The notes below the pieces were generated by a model. It did no database searches. It had not been told where the DNA came from and worked only from the letters and a program-made list of their open reading frames with translations. Below, piece after piece: positions 33,658-43,429 of a stretch of 49,876 nt of DNA. The first letter of the stretch is position 1; each line of letters opens with the position of its first letter. Location: positions 1-49,876 of the forward strand of contig NZ_KB904761.1 of the NCBI RefSeq assembly GCF_000380185.1, written 5' to 3'. A program made the position numbers and the translations under genes. Source of the DNA: Thiofilum flexile DSM 14609 (GTDB lineage: Bacteria; Pseudomonadota; Gammaproteobacteria; Thiotrichales; Thiotrichaceae).

Positions 33658-34602
33658 TTAGAAGTGAGACGCCTCTAGTTGCTCTTCTAGCTGGAAATGC
33701 GTTTGTCCTTCTCGAAATAGACGCCTTGCAATGCTTTCAATGTGTCTTCGTTGGTAAAGTGTCTCTAGCCATATTGCCGGTATAGCCTCTAACCCATAAT
33801 AGGCTCCCGCAATTTGCCCACAGATCGCGGCGGTGGTATCCGCATCATCCCCTAGATTAGCAGCGGCTAGAACGGCAGCCTCAAAACTAGTGGTATGCCA
33901 GAAGGCCCAAAGTGCAGCCTCAAGACTTTCGATGACATAACCGCTGCCTTTTATTTCCTCTCGGTCTTTCGACTTAAAACGTTCTGTATAAATAGGCTTC
34001 ATGGCAGGATGTGGTAGAGCGGGGTTGATGTCAAAAAGCTCCCGCTTTGGCAATCCCATCATGGCATGCAATAGGACATCAGAAAAATAGCTACAAGCTG
34101 CCAGACATTCGGCTGAACCGTGTGTGGTTCTTGAACTCAATATCGAAAAATGCCGAGCTTTATCTTGATCCTGATAATAGAAAATGGGAATAGGGGCGAG
34201 TCGCATGAGGGAACCATTACCAGAACTTTCAGAGTCTGTCGGGCCAGAATAGGGTTCACCGGTTTTGCGGTATTGTAGTAAGGCTCTTAAGACCGTTTTG
34301 CCAAATCCAAACGCTCTAGGGGCGCTGGAGTTATAGCCGGTTTCAGCCCAGCGTCGGTAACGTCTACATTGATCGAGTGGGTCAAATCCTTCCATAGCCA
34401 GCAAGCTATCGGCTAGGCAAAGTGCCATCGAGGTATCGTCCGTCCATTGTCCAGGCTGTAAGCGGAATTTTCCCCCCCCACGCATTCCGGTTAAGGGTTG
34501 GAAGCGGTTTCTTGGCAGAAACTCAACCGCTGCGCCTATTGCATCACCACAAGCTAGTCCCAGCAGACAAGCTGCCGCCCGATTTTCATCATCCTTAATC
34601 AT
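33658..34602 (-). CDS. ADP-ribosylglycohydrolase family protein
   Basis: A 314-aa DraG/ARH-type hydrolase that removes ADP-ribose from proteins or small molecules using two metal ions. Metal-binding motifs: WTDDTSMALCLADSLL near residue 55, and GDDADTTAAICGQIAGAYYG near 255. ACLLGLACGDAIGAAVEFLPR opens the domain as usual. The ATG at 34602 has GGGAG just upstream. Its neighbour on the same strand is a macrodomain gene, 84 nt upstream. Confidence 0.92.
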   Translation of the reverse strand: MIKDDENRAAACLLGLACGDAIGAAVEFLPRNRFQPLTGMRGGGKFRLQPGQWTDDTSMALCLADSLLAMEGFDPLDQCRRYRRWAETGYNSSAPRAFGFGKTVLRALLQYRKTGEPYSGPTDSESSGNGSLMRLAPIPIFYYQDQDKARHFSILSSRTTHGSAECLAACSYFSDVLLHAMMGLPKRELFDINPALPHPAMKPIYTERFKSKDREEIKGSGYVIESLEAALWAFWHTTSFEAAVLAAANLGDDADTTAAICGQIAGAYYGLEAIPAIWLETLYQRRHIESIARRLFREGQTHFQLEEQLEASHF

Positions 34603-34686
34603 AGTGCTCCCTGCTTGCTCATACAGTACCACAATTAACATAGCTATACTGAATAGATTGGTACAGTTGATTATTTTTATAGCTAA

Positions 34687-35196
34687 TTATTGTAATAGCT
34701 TATTATAGATTTCATAGTTTTCCTCATCAAAACAAACAAAAATGACTCGCTCTATTTTGTCAGTAGTAGTTAGAAAATCGGAGACGGTTTGAGTTGCAAT
34801 TTTGGCAGCTTTGTCTTTAGGAAACCCATAAATACCCGTGCTAATATTGGGAAATGCAATAGATTTAATCGAGTGATTCAATGCAAGCTTTAGGCTATTT
34901 AGATAGGCTAAGGATAATAACTCGCTTTCATGGTGGCTGCCATTATTCCATACGGGGCCTACTGTATGAATAACAAACTTTGCAGGAAGCTCTCCCGCTG
35001 TGGTTATGACCGCTTCACCCGTGTTACAACCACCTTGCTGATTACGGATTTTGATGCACTCTTCTAGTATAGCTTTACCACCAGCCTTATGAATGGCTCC
35101 GTCCACACCACCTCCGCCTAATAGCGATGTATTGGCAGCATTTACAATAGCATCAACCGCTATTTTGGTAATATCACCCTTTAACAGCTCAATCAT
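34687..35196 (-). CDS. Macrodomain protein (O-acetyl-ADP-ribose deacetylase-like)
   Basis: A 169-aa stand-alone macrodomain of the MacroD/YmdB type, which binds ADP-ribose and hydrolyses O-acetyl-ADP-ribose or mono-ADP-ribosyl esters. Visible: [34 protein letters not shown] (residues 7-40) and the phosphate loop [23 protein letters not shown] is conserved. Being next to an ADP-ribosylglycohydrolase on the same strand suggests joint ADP-ribose removal. It starts with ATG after AGGT. Confidence 0.93.
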   Translation of the reverse strand: MIELLKGDITKIAVDAIVNAANTSLLGGGGVDGAIHKAGGKAILEECIKIRNQQGGCNTGEAVITTAGELPAKFVIHTVGPVWNNGSHHESELLSLAYLNSLKLALNHSIKSIAFPNISTGIYGFPKDKAAKIATQTVSDFLTTTDKIERVIFVCFDEENYEIYNKLLQ

Positions 35197-35383
35197 AATA
35201 GTTACCTAGCTTATGGATTTGAAATTAAAGTTTCTGCGATATATTTTAGCATTAGAATAGGGTTTATGGGTATCTATATTCTTGATTTAAACTTTAATAT
35301 GTGAGCCTATTGTTAATAGATATTATCATAAAGACTTGGCTCTATGGTTTAGAGAAGGGGGTATTCTAGCTTTGCGGAGAGAG

Positions 35384-35410
35384 AAAGGAGCGAGTATAAC
35401 CCACTCCTTT
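35384..35410 (-). terminator. Possible hairpin after htpG
   Basis: AAAGGAG and CTCCTTT pair over a 13-nt loop, 12 nt past the htpG stop. There is no clear U-tract on the minus strand. Confidence 0.4.
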
Positions 35411-35421
35411 AATAAAGAGGT

Positions 35422-37311
35422 TTAAGCCAAAGCCAACATCAAACGATTTAAGCGACTAACAAACCCGGCTGGATCTTCTAATTGTCCGCCTTCAGCTAAA
35501 ATGGCTTGATCGAGTAATACACTCGCCCACTCACTAAAGCGTTCATCATCCGTTTCTGCATTCATGCGTTGCAGTAAAGGATGACCCGGATTAATTTCTA
35601 AATTCGGTTTGGTTTTTGGCACGTCATGTCCTGCTTGTTTAAACAGATGCTGCATATAAAGCGCCATATCATGATCATTTAACACAATACAAGACGGTGA
35701 ATCAGTCAAACGATGCGAAACCCGCACTTCTTCTACTTTATCGCCTAAGGAGGCTTTAATATGCTCTAAAAGATTTTTAGATTCTTGCTCGACTTTTTCT
35801 TGCTCTTTTTTATCTTCTTCGGTTTCTAATTTGCTTAAGTCTAATTGACCTTTAGCCACCGATTGCAAGGATTTACCTTCAAATTCGGTTAAACCATTCG
35901 TTAACCACTCATCCACACGATCTGATAGTAATAAGACTTCAATGCCTTTTTTACGGAACACTTCTAAGTGTGGGCTATTTTTAGCAGCGGTATGAGAATC
36001 TGCCGTAATATAATAAATCTTATCTTGCTCTTCTTTCATCCGCGAAACGTAATCAGCTAAAGATACTTTCTGCTCGGTTGAGTTATCATGAGTCGAGGCA
36101 AAACGTAATAACTTAGCGATTTGTTCACGATTAGCAAAATCTTCGCTAGGGCCTTCTTTCATCACGCGGCCAAATTCTTTCCAGAAGGTCGTATATTTTT
36201 CGGGTTCATTCTCAGCAATAGATTCTAATAGACCTAATACCTTTTTTACCGAGCCGCTTTTCATCGAGTCGATAATACGGCTGCTTTGTAAAATCTCGCG
36301 TGAAACGTTTAGCGGTAGATCATTAGAGTCAATGACGCCACGTACAAAGCGTAAATAGCGCGGCATTAAGTTTTCAGCATCGTCCATAATAAATACGCGT
36401 TTGACGTATAGTTTGATGCCATTTTTTTGCTGCTGATCGAATAAATCGAATGGAGCTTTAGCAGGAATATAGAGTAGGGAAGTATATTCTAATTTACCTT
36501 CTACACGACTTTGTACCCATGCCAAGGGGTTTTCCCAGTCATGGCTAATATGCTTATAAAACTCTTGATATTCCGCTTCGGTAATATCGTTTTTATTGCG
36601 TGTCCATAAAGCATTGGCTTTATTAATGACTTCCCATTCGCTAGTCGCTTTACCTTCATCATCCGCCTTATGCATTTTGACGGGGAAGGGGATATGGTCG
36701 GAGTAGCGCGTAATAACGGAGCGTAAGCGCCAGCCATTAGCAAATTCTTTTTCATCTTCTTTTAGGTGCAGGGTAATTTCCGTACCACGCGTGGCCTTGC
36801 TGACTTGCTCTAGGGTATAGCCCGATTGTGCATCGGACTCCCAACGGGTAGCACTATCGGCAGGCTCGCCCGCACGACGGGTAGTGAGCGTGACTTTATC
36901 CGCCACAATAAAGGAGGAGTAAAAACCAACCCCAAATTGACCGATAAGATGAGCGTCTTTTTGTTGATCGCCGGTGAGTTTTTGTAAGAATTCTTTAGTA
37001 CCTGAGCGAGCAATCGTACCGATATTGGTGACGACTTCATCACGGTTCATCCCAATACCATTATCACGAATCGTTACGGTGCGAGCGTCTTCGTCATACT
37101 CCACTTCAATACGTAGATCGCTGTCATTTTCGTATAAGTTATCATGACCAATCGCTTCAAAACGTAGTTTGTCACACGCATCCGCCGCATTAGAAATCAG
37201 TTCGCGTAGGAAAATCTCCTTATTGGAGTACAGCGAGTGAATCATGAGATGCAGGAGTTGATTCACTTCCGTTTGGAATTGCAGGCTTTCTTTTTGCGCT
37301 GTGTCAGTCAT
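35422..37311 (-). CDS. htpG: Molecular chaperone HtpG (Hsp90)
   Basis: A 629-aa ATP-dependent chaperone. The N-terminal GHKL ATPase shows [26 protein letters not shown] and [12 protein letters not shown]. The middle domain has the [10 protein letters not shown] and [11 protein letters not shown] segments, and the C-terminal dimerisation region ends LNRLMLALA. Length is normal. It is a single gene behind the sigma-32 promoter at 37354-37381, with a GAGGA ribosome site before the ATG. Confidence 0.97.
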   Translation of the reverse strand: MTDTAQKESLQFQTEVNQLLHLMIHSLYSNKEIFLRELISNAADACDKLRFEAIGHDNLYENDSDLRIEVEYDEDARTVTIRDNGIGMNRDEVVTNIGTIARSGTKEFLQKLTGDQQKDAHLIGQFGVGFYSSFIVADKVTLTTRRAGEPADSATRWESDAQSGYTLEQVSKATRGTEITLHLKEDEKEFANGWRLRSVITRYSDHIPFPVKMHKADDEGKATSEWEVINKANALWTRNKNDITEAEYQEFYKHISHDWENPLAWVQSRVEGKLEYTSLLYIPAKAPFDLFDQQQKNGIKLYVKRVFIMDDAENLMPRYLRFVRGVIDSNDLPLNVSREILQSSRIIDSMKSGSVKKVLGLLESIAENEPEKYTTFWKEFGRVMKEGPSEDFANREQIAKLLRFASTHDNSTEQKVSLADYVSRMKEEQDKIYYITADSHTAAKNSPHLEVFRKKGIEVLLLSDRVDEWLTNGLTEFEGKSLQSVAKGQLDLSKLETEEDKKEQEKVEQESKNLLEHIKASLGDKVEEVRVSHRLTDSPSCIVLNDHDMALYMQHLFKQAGHDVPKTKPNLEINPGHPLLQRMNAETDDERFSEWASVLLDQAILAEGGQLEDPAGFVSRLNRLMLALA

Positions 37312-37353
37312 ATAAGGTTATCCTCTACCTAATGTACAAAATCAATGCAGCGA

Positions 37354-37381
37354 ACATGGGGTGAGAAACCTAGATTTCAAG
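37354..37381 (-). promoter_or_regulatory. Heat-shock (sigma-32) promoter of htpG
   Basis: On the minus strand CTTGAAA (37381-37375) is followed after 13 nt by CCCCATGT (37361-37354), matching the RpoH consensus CTTGAAA-N11-16-CCCCATNT. Transcription would start near 37347, about 36 nt before the start codon. Confidence 0.9.
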
Positions 37382-37471
37382 TTCAGAAAACCGCACAACC
37401 TAAAAATTTCAGCAATAAATGTTTGAGATTGGCAAAATAATAGGCTTAATGATTCTAGGAAGCTTTCAACG

Positions 37472-38278
37472 ATGGGATGGCAAGAGATAGGGTGGTATTT
37501 AGCGTTGGGTGCCTTTGTCGGGTTAGTGGCAGGGTTATTTGGGGTGGGAGGCGGTGGGGTCATGGTTCCTACCTTTACCTCACTCTTTGCCCTGCAGCAT
37601 TTTCCACGGGAGCATTTAGTTCATATGGCACTAGCCACCTCGATGGCGGCAATTATTCCGACCTCTATAGCCAGCTTGCGGGCGCATCATGCCCACGGTG
37701 CCGTGCTATGGTCGTTGGTGTGGAAGATTACGCCGGGGATTTTGGTGGGCACTTTTGCGGCTACTTTTTTAGCCTCGCAGTTAGATGCATTACCGCTGGC
37801 TATTTTCTTTACCTGCTTTATGGCCTATGTCGCCCTACAAATATGGCTAAATATTAAACCTAAACCCTCACGTCAATTACCCACTCTGCTAGGCACCTCA
37901 TTAGTAGGGGTAGGGATTGGTGCAGTATCGGCCTTGGTAGCTATTGGGGGTGGCTCTTTGTCGGTGCCGTTTATGACTTATTGTAATGTCAAAATCCAGC
38001 ACGCCATTGGCACCTCCGCCGCGATTGGCTTACCTCTAGCCATCGCAGGTACCGTAGGCTATTTAGTGAATGGTTGGAGTGTCCCTAATTTACCGCCTTA
38101 TACCATTGGCTATATTTATTTGCCGGCGGTTGTATTAGTGTCAGCAGTGAGTTTTTTTACTGCTCCACTAGGGGCTAAGTTAGCCCATAGTCTGCCTGTG
38201 ACAACATTAAAACGCGGTTTTGCGGTCGTGATGTTTTCATTAAGCCTGAAAATGTTATATACCGTAATAACACACTAA
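37472..38278 (+). CDS. TauE/SafE family membrane exporter
   Basis: A 268-aa inner-membrane protein with about eight segments. GAFVGLVAGLFGVGGGGVMVP near the N-terminus and a second GIGAVSALVAIGGGSLSVPF repeat define the family, whose members export sulfite or sulfonates. HMALATSMAAIIPTSIASLRAHHAHGAV is also typical. AGGAAG precedes the ATG. In a sulfur-oxidising host a sulfite exporter would be expected, but the substrate cannot be read from sequence. Confidence 0.9.
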   Translation: MGWQEIGWYLALGAFVGLVAGLFGVGGGGVMVPTFTSLFALQHFPREHLVHMALATSMAAIIPTSIASLRAHHAHGAVLWSLVWKITPGILVGTFAATFLASQLDALPLAIFFTCFMAYVALQIWLNIKPKPSRQLPTLLGTSLVGVGIGAVSALVAIGGGSLSVPFMTYCNVKIQHAIGTSAAIGLPLAIAGTVGYLVNGWSVPNLPPYTIGYIYLPAVVLVSAVSFFTAPLGAKLAHSLPVTTLKRGFAVVMFSLSLKMLYTVITH

Positions 38279-38434
38279 TGATGAGTTTTATTGCAAAGCT
38301 GTGGTCAATGTAGAGAGCATTATGTTGTTATACTGGGTTTAAGGGGGTAAGGGTTTTTTCTTGACCTTTGACGTTGTATTGCGCTCAGTATACGATTTAG
38401 AATGATTAATAATAAAACAAGGGCTGCACGTTTT

Positions 38435-39310
38435 ATGGCTTATCAACCATCCACCACCTATTACGTCGGCATTGATGGGGGAGGAAGTAATTGTAGGGCA
38501 AGGCTTACTGATCACACCGGCACCGTATTAGGCGAGGGGGTCAGTGGTTCAGCGAATCTGCGTTTAGGCGTTGAGCATTCTATTGATGCCATTCGACACT
38601 GTGTGAGTGAGGCACTGAAACAAGCGGGTTTAAGCCAGTTATCCACCACCGATTTAAAGGCTGGCATTGGTTTAGCCGGACTGGTATTAAAAACGGATAT
38701 CGTCACGGCGGCTCCTATTAAAGCACTCTTTGCCGCTTGCCAATTAACCAATGATGCTTATATCGCCTGTCTAGGCGCACATCAAGGACAAGCCGGCGGT
38801 ATTGTGATTTTGGGCACAGGGTCTTGTGCGCAAATTATTTGCCCAGAGGCGAGTCGTACTTTTGGCGGCTGGGGTTTAACCTTAGCCGATCAAGCCAGTG
38901 GCTCATGGTTAGGGCGTGAGGCCATGCGTATGACCTTATTGGCTGTAGAGCAGATTATTCCGGCCTCGCCCTTAACTGACTATTTGGGGCAGCCTTTTGG
39001 GCAGGATGCCGAGGCGCTATTTAATTGGAGTCTTGATGCTAAGCCGGCTCACTATGCCCAATTAGCGCCGCAAGTTTTTCAATTTGCTCAAAATCAAGAC
39101 CCTTATGCTCAAATTTTGTTGCAAAACGCTTGCCAAGACCTAATACGTATGATTAGAGTTTTAGAGCGTTATCAAACGGGGCATATTGCTTTGTTAGGTG
39201 GATTAGCCAATTTATACCAATCCTATCTACCTGCAGAGATTCAAGCCTTACTAACGCAGCCTAAAGGTAGTGCCTTAGAGGGAGCACTGCTGATGGCTCA
39301 AGATTTATAA
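38435..39310 (+). CDS. N-acetylglucosamine kinase (BadF/BadG-type ATPase family)
   Basis: A 291-aa sugar kinase of the actin-like ATPase fold that would make GlcNAc-6-phosphate. The phosphate-1 loop YVGIDGGGSNCRARL lies at residues 9-23; IVILGTGSCAQII, FGGWGLTLADQASGSWLGREAM and ALLGGLANLYQ follow. I start at MAYQPST (38435), since relatives begin shortly before YVGIDGG; an ATG 33 bp upstream is possible. It is the first of three amino-sugar genes, with the deaminase 76 nt downstream. Confidence 0.85.
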   Translation: MAYQPSTTYYVGIDGGGSNCRARLTDHTGTVLGEGVSGSANLRLGVEHSIDAIRHCVSEALKQAGLSQLSTTDLKAGIGLAGLVLKTDIVTAAPIKALFAACQLTNDAYIACLGAHQGQAGGIVILGTGSCAQIICPEASRTFGGWGLTLADQASGSWLGREAMRMTLLAVEQIIPASPLTDYLGQPFGQDAEALFNWSLDAKPAHYAQLAPQVFQFAQNQDPYAQILLQNACQDLIRMIRVLERYQTGHIALLGGLANLYQSYLPAEIQALLTQPKGSALEGALLMAQDL

Positions 39311-39386
39311 GCGTTTTACGTCCGTCCACTATCGTGGTGATAGCTGCGATTTTGTCTTAATGACTATTCAACCTAGGTAAGTGACT

Positions 39387-40418
39387 ATGACTACGCCACT
39401 CATGTATCGAGAAGCCTTACAAGCACCTAAGCGTATGCGCGTGCAATTAAGCGAATTAGCGGAGCCTTTAGCGCGTCTGGTGCAGCAATTACAAGCTCGC
39501 CCCCCTAAGTTTATCGTGACCTGTGGACGCGGTAGCTCCGATCATGCGGGGGTTTATTTACGTTATCTCCTTGAGCTAGGTTTAGGTATCCCGACCACAT
39601 CGGCAACTCCTTCCATTTTATCGATCTATGGTGTGGAAACTAACCTAGCCGATAGTTTGGTGATTTTGATTTCTCAATCCGGGCAAAGTCCAGACTTAGT
39701 CAAATATGCGCAAATGGCGAAGCGTCAGGGGGCTATCACCTTAGGCTTAATTAATAGCTATGAAAATGCACCACTAAGTGCTCATTGCGATGTGGTGCTG
39801 CCATTACACGCAGGGCCTGAGCAGGCGGTGGCAGCAACCAAGTCTTATCTGTGTACTTTATTTGCCAGTTTACAATTAGTAGCGGTTTGGTCACAGAATC
39901 AAGTACTCCAAGCCGCACTGGAAAGATTGCCCGATGATTTAAGCCAAGTCCCTAATTTAGATTGGTCGGGGGCGCTGAGTAGTTTAGTGGATGCACGCAG
40001 AATGCTAGTGTTGGGGCGGGGGCCTGGGCGTGGGATAGCGAATGAGGCTGCGCTTAAATTTAAAGAAACCTGTAGCTTACATGCTGAAGCCTTTAGTAGT
40101 GCCGAGGTCTTACACGGCCCCTTAGCCATGATTCGTTCGGGTTTCCCTATTTTAGTTTTTGATCAAGGCGATGCTGCGAGTATGAGTATTCGTGAATCGG
40201 TGAGTCGTTTGACCGAGGCGGGTGCTCAAGTTTTGTTTTCGGGGGCTAATGCGCCACAAGGTACTATCGGTTTGCCCGTATTAGAGGGCTTGCATCCTTG
40301 GTGTGCATTGATCACACAGATTCAATCGGCCTATTTAATGACAGCACGTTTATCCTTACAACGCGGCTATAACCCCGATACCCCACCATTTATTGCTAAG
40401 GTAACCAAAACCCTATGA
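39387..40418 (+). CDS. nagB-II: SIS-domain glucosamine-6-phosphate deaminase (NagB-II type)
   Basis: A 343-aa double SIS-domain protein, like the half of GlmS lacking the amidotransferase part. FIVTCGRGSSDHAGVYLRYLLE and SLVILISQSGQSPDLVKYAQMAK form the first SIS domain. MLVLGRGPGRGIANEAALKFKETCSLHAEAFSSAEVLHGP forms the second, with the C-terminal AKVTKTL. Located between a GlcNAc kinase and NagA, it would convert glucosamine-6-P to fructose-6-P and ammonia. The ATG at 39387 is preferred over a GTG 6 bp upstream; AGGT lies 9 nt before it. Overlaps nagA by four bases. Confidence 0.9.
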   Translation: MTTPLMYREALQAPKRMRVQLSELAEPLARLVQQLQARPPKFIVTCGRGSSDHAGVYLRYLLELGLGIPTTSATPSILSIYGVETNLADSLVILISQSGQSPDLVKYAQMAKRQGAITLGLINSYENAPLSAHCDVVLPLHAGPEQAVAATKSYLCTLFASLQLVAVWSQNQVLQAALERLPDDLSQVPNLDWSGALSSLVDARRMLVLGRGPGRGIANEAALKFKETCSLHAEAFSSAEVLHGPLAMIRSGFPILVFDQGDAASMSIRESVSRLTEAGAQVLFSGANAPQGTIGLPVLEGLHPWCALITQIQSAYLMTARLSLQRGYNPDTPPFIAKVTKTL

Positions 40419-41557
40419 ATAAATTTGCGCTAACCCATTTCCGCTATTTTGATACTCAAGATGAGCAACAGCAGGATGCCGCTTTAATGATTGAGAATGG
40501 GCATATTGAGCAGTGGTTGCCCATCCATGAACTGCCGCCTATTGTGCCTCAAGTTGATGCACAGGGTTGGCTACTCGCTCCCGGACTCATTGATATTCAA
40601 GTCAATGGCGGTGGGGGGGTAATGCTGAATAATAACCCTAGTATTAAATCCATCGATAGAATGCGCCGCGCTCATTGGTTGGGCGGAACCACCGCTATGC
40701 TGCCCACTTTGATTACTGATACGCCAGAGGTAATGCAGCAAGCCGTGGAAGCGGTCGCGCTGGCGGTCGATTCCTTACCAGGTATTTTAGGTATTCATTT
40801 AGAGGGGCCGCACTTAAATAGCGGTAAGCGTGGGGTGCATGATAGTCACAGGATTCGCCCTTTAGATGCGGGTACGCTGGAGCTATTAACCCATATGGCA
40901 CCAGAGCACTATTTGCTAACCGTCGCCCCAGAGCAATTGCCAGCCGGTGCGATTCGCCAATTAGTTGAGCAGGGGATTCGGGTGAGTGCCGGGCATACTT
41001 TAGCAAGCTATGAGCAAATGAGAGCAGCGTTAGCGGAGGGCTTAAGTGGTTTTACCCATCTTTATAATGCCATGTTGCCTATGACAGGGCGTGAGCCGGG
41101 GGCAGTTGGGGCAGCGTTAGAAGATGAGCAGAGTTATTGTGGAATTATTATTGATGGTTATCATCTTCATCCTACGGTAGCCAAATTGGCGATTCGAGCC
41201 AAAGCTAAAGGTAAAATGATCCTAGTGACCGATGCTATGGCGACAGTAGGGAGTGAAGAGTCAAGCTTTGAGCTGTATGGTGAGACGATCTACGCTGTCA
41301 ATGGGCGCTGTGCGAAAGAGGACGGTACACTCGCAGGTTCTGCATTGGATATGGTTTCAGCCGTGCGCAATTGTGTCAACACACTAGAGATAGCCTTGCC
41401 AGAGGCTTTACGGATGGGAAGTTTATATCCCGCGCAATTTTTAGGTATTAGCGAGCACTATGGACAGCTAAAGGCGGGAGCGCGGGCAGATTTTATTTTA
41501 TTAGATGAACAATTGAATTTAAAACAAACCTGGGTCTTAGGTCAGCGTTGTATTTAG
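40415..41557 (+). CDS. nagA: N-acetylglucosamine-6-phosphate deacetylase
   Basis: A 380-aa amidohydrolase converting GlcNAc-6-P to glucosamine-6-P. PGLIDIQVNGGGGVMLNN, HLEGPHLNSGKRGVHD (catalytic metal Glu), VSAGHTLA, FTHLYNAMLPMTGREPG, and the catalytic Asp in LVTDAMATVG are all present. Start overlaps the deaminase stop (ATGA), showing coupling. The three genes complete conversion of GlcNAc to fructose-6-P; no transporter or regulator adjoins them here. Confidence 0.95.
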   Translation: MNKFALTHFRYFDTQDEQQQDAALMIENGHIEQWLPIHELPPIVPQVDAQGWLLAPGLIDIQVNGGGGVMLNNNPSIKSIDRMRRAHWLGGTTAMLPTLITDTPEVMQQAVEAVALAVDSLPGILGIHLEGPHLNSGKRGVHDSHRIRPLDAGTLELLTHMAPEHYLLTVAPEQLPAGAIRQLVEQGIRVSAGHTLASYEQMRAALAEGLSGFTHLYNAMLPMTGREPGAVGAALEDEQSYCGIIIDGYHLHPTVAKLAIRAKAKGKMILVTDAMATVGSEESSFELYGETIYAVNGRCAKEDGTLAGSALDMVSAVRNCVNTLEIALPEALRMGSLYPAQFLGISEHYGQLKAGARADFILLDEQLNLKQTWVLGQRCI

Positions 41558-41605
41558 TTGTATTCAAATGCTATTTAGATTTTTACAATTGCTTTATGAG
41601 CTTAG

Positions 41606-41633
41606 AGTGGCTTGATCGTTAGGATAAGCCACT
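41606..41633. terminator. Weak hairpin after nagA
   Basis: AGTGGCTT (41606-41613) pairs with AAGCCACT (41626-41633) over a 12-nt loop, about 50 nt past the nagA stop. No U-run follows. Confidence 0.4.
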
Positions 41634-41684
41634 GTGGGCAAGTAGGATAGGCTAGCACACGGAATTAACCGCAAGAGATAGACA

Positions 41685-41870
41685 TTAACGTGTTTTGACA
41701 CTACTATCGCCCCAACGCACTACACCAAAACCACAACTCAAGGCTTGAGCCGTATAGACTTTACACAGACTAGGTGCTTCGGCGTCGGCTGTTGTAGCCG
41801 TACTTAGCGCTAAACAGGCAAGGGTAAGCATCGCCCAAATCGCCCACAGGGTTTTATTTCGCAGATTCAC
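41685..41870 (-). CDS. Possible small exported peptide
   Basis: A 61-aa frame with a plausible signal peptide (LWAIWAMLTLACLALSTATTADA, cleavage about residue 30). The predicted mature peptide of about 31 residues has two cysteines (SLCKVYTAQALSCGFG). The start is GTG, but AAGGA lies 8 nt upstream at the right distance. No family recognised. The rest of the 460-bp space between nagA and the amine oxidase contains nothing clear. Confidence 0.5.
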   Translation of the reverse strand: MNLRNKTLWAIWAMLTLACLALSTATTADAEAPSLCKVYTAQALSCGFGVVRWGDSSVKTR

Positions 41871-42017
41871 AGCAAGTATCCTTATAGTTGAGAGTGATTA
41901 AGTGCAGTTATAGTTATAACGATCCAGCAAGTTACTTTTTACGAGGGATGGTAAATTTTTTAATGTCCCCTAAAGTGCTAATAGTTAGTCAGGTTAATTT
42001 CTGTTTTGGTTCAATTT

Positions 42018-43376
42018 ATGCCCAGTTCAAGACGATATTTTTTACGTACAGTCACCGCCGGTGCTTTAGGGTTGGGCTATTCCACCATGGTTTCTGCTAA
42101 TGCCCCATCAGTATTAGTATTAGGGGCAGGAATGGCTGGACTAGCTGCTGCGCGACACCTCAGTGCTCAAGGTTTTCAGGTCACGGTACTAGAGGGGCGG
42201 GAACGCATTGGGGGGCGTATTTATACTAGCCGCCTATGGTCGGATGCGCCTGTGGATTTAGGTGCCTCATGGATTCATGGGGATGAGGATAATCCTATTA
42301 CCGAGCTTGCCAATCAGGCTAACGCTAAGCGAGTGGCGACCAGCTATGACAGCGCTGAGTTGTATATTGCTCCAGAGTTGCTCCAGCAAGGTGTGACCGA
42401 TACGGCAGAAGATAAGATGGAGCGCTTGGTGGATAAAGCTCTCAAACAAGCCTCTGACCTAGATCAAGATCTGTCACTGAGAACAGCGGTCGAGCGAGTG
42501 ATGCGAGATCGAGACTCAACTAGCCTAGGATCAAAAGCACAGCTAGAGTTTTATCTCAATAGCCGCTATGAGCAGGAGTATTCAGGCTCTACCCGCGAAT
42601 TATCCGCGCACACGATTGACGAGGATGAAGAGTTTGAGGGTGATGAGTTATTATTCCCTCAAGGCTATGGTCAATTAACCGATTACTTGGCTAAAGGTTT
42701 AACCATTAAAACCGGACAAGTAGTAAAACAAGTTGCCTACTCTCCGCAAGGGGTGAGCGTGACCACCCAAAATGCGCAATATAGCGCTGATTATGTGCTA
42801 GTGACCTTGCCTTTGGGCGTGCTAAAGCGCAATAGCGTGCAATTTAATCCACCCTTACCTACGAATAAACAGCAGGCTATTGCCCGCTTAGGCATGGGTG
42901 TGCTGGATAAAGTGTTTTTTAGATTTGACAAGGTTTTTTGGCCTAAAGACATTGATTGGCACGAATATTTATCACTCCGCGCAGGGCGTTGGGTGGAGTG
43001 GGTGAGTTTTGCTAAATTAGGTGTACCTATTTTATTAGGTTTTAATGCCGCAGAGCGGGCGCGTGAGTTAGAGCTGTGGTCGGATCAAGCCATTATTGAG
43101 GATGGTATGCAGGTATTACGCGAGATGTTTGGCAATGCTATTCCTAGCCCTAAGGCCACTCAAATTACCCGCTGGGCGCGTGATCCCTTTAGTTATGGCT
43201 CCTATTCCTTTAATGCGGTGGGGAGTACTAAGCAAGACCGTAAAGTGTTAGCTAGTACGGTCGCGGGGCGCTTATTTTGGGCAGGAGAGGCTACCCATAG
43301 CGAATATCCCGGAACCGTACATGGTGCCTATTTAAGTGGTATTGCGGCGGCTAAGCGCTTGTTAAAGCAACCGTAA
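42018..43376 (+). CDS. Exported flavin-containing amine oxidase
   Basis: A 452-aa FAD enzyme of the monoamine/polyamine oxidase family, which deaminates amines to aldehydes with H2O2. The N-terminus (PSSRRYFLRTVTAGALGLGYS) looks like a Tat signal, so FAD would be loaded before export. The dinucleotide-binding motif VLGAGMAGLAAARHL and GRERIGGRIYTSR follow; DLGASWIHG, YVLVTLPLGVLK, TRWARDPFSYGSYS and the C-terminal LFWAGEATHSEYPGTVHGAYLSG are family motifs. The ATG at 42018 has no clear Shine-Dalgarno. Substrate unknown; polyamines are likely. Confidence 0.9.
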   Translation: MPSSRRYFLRTVTAGALGLGYSTMVSANAPSVLVLGAGMAGLAAARHLSAQGFQVTVLEGRERIGGRIYTSRLWSDAPVDLGASWIHGDEDNPITELANQANAKRVATSYDSAELYIAPELLQQGVTDTAEDKMERLVDKALKQASDLDQDLSLRTAVERVMRDRDSTSLGSKAQLEFYLNSRYEQEYSGSTRELSAHTIDEDEEFEGDELLFPQGYGQLTDYLAKGLTIKTGQVVKQVAYSPQGVSVTTQNAQYSADYVLVTLPLGVLKRNSVQFNPPLPTNKQQAIARLGMGVLDKVFFRFDKVFWPKDIDWHEYLSLRAGRWVEWVSFAKLGVPILLGFNAAERARELELWSDQAIIEDGMQVLREMFGNAIPSPKATQITRWARDPFSYGSYSFNAVGSTKQDRKVLASTVAGRLFWAGEATHSEYPGTVHGAYLSGIAAAKRLLKQP

Positions 43377-43419
43377 AACCGTAAGCGGGTAGTTTTTCCG
43401 CAACTACCCGCTTACGGTT
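43377..43419. terminator. 18-bp perfect hairpin between convergent genes
   Basis: AACCGTAAGCGGGTAGTT (43377-43394) pairs perfectly with 43402-43419 around the 7-nt loop TTTCCGC, starting on the base after the amine oxidase stop. It ends 11 bp from the SGNH gene stop. Strong structure without long U-runs, probably bidirectional. Confidence 0.75.
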
Positions 43420-43429
43420 GCTTGATTAC

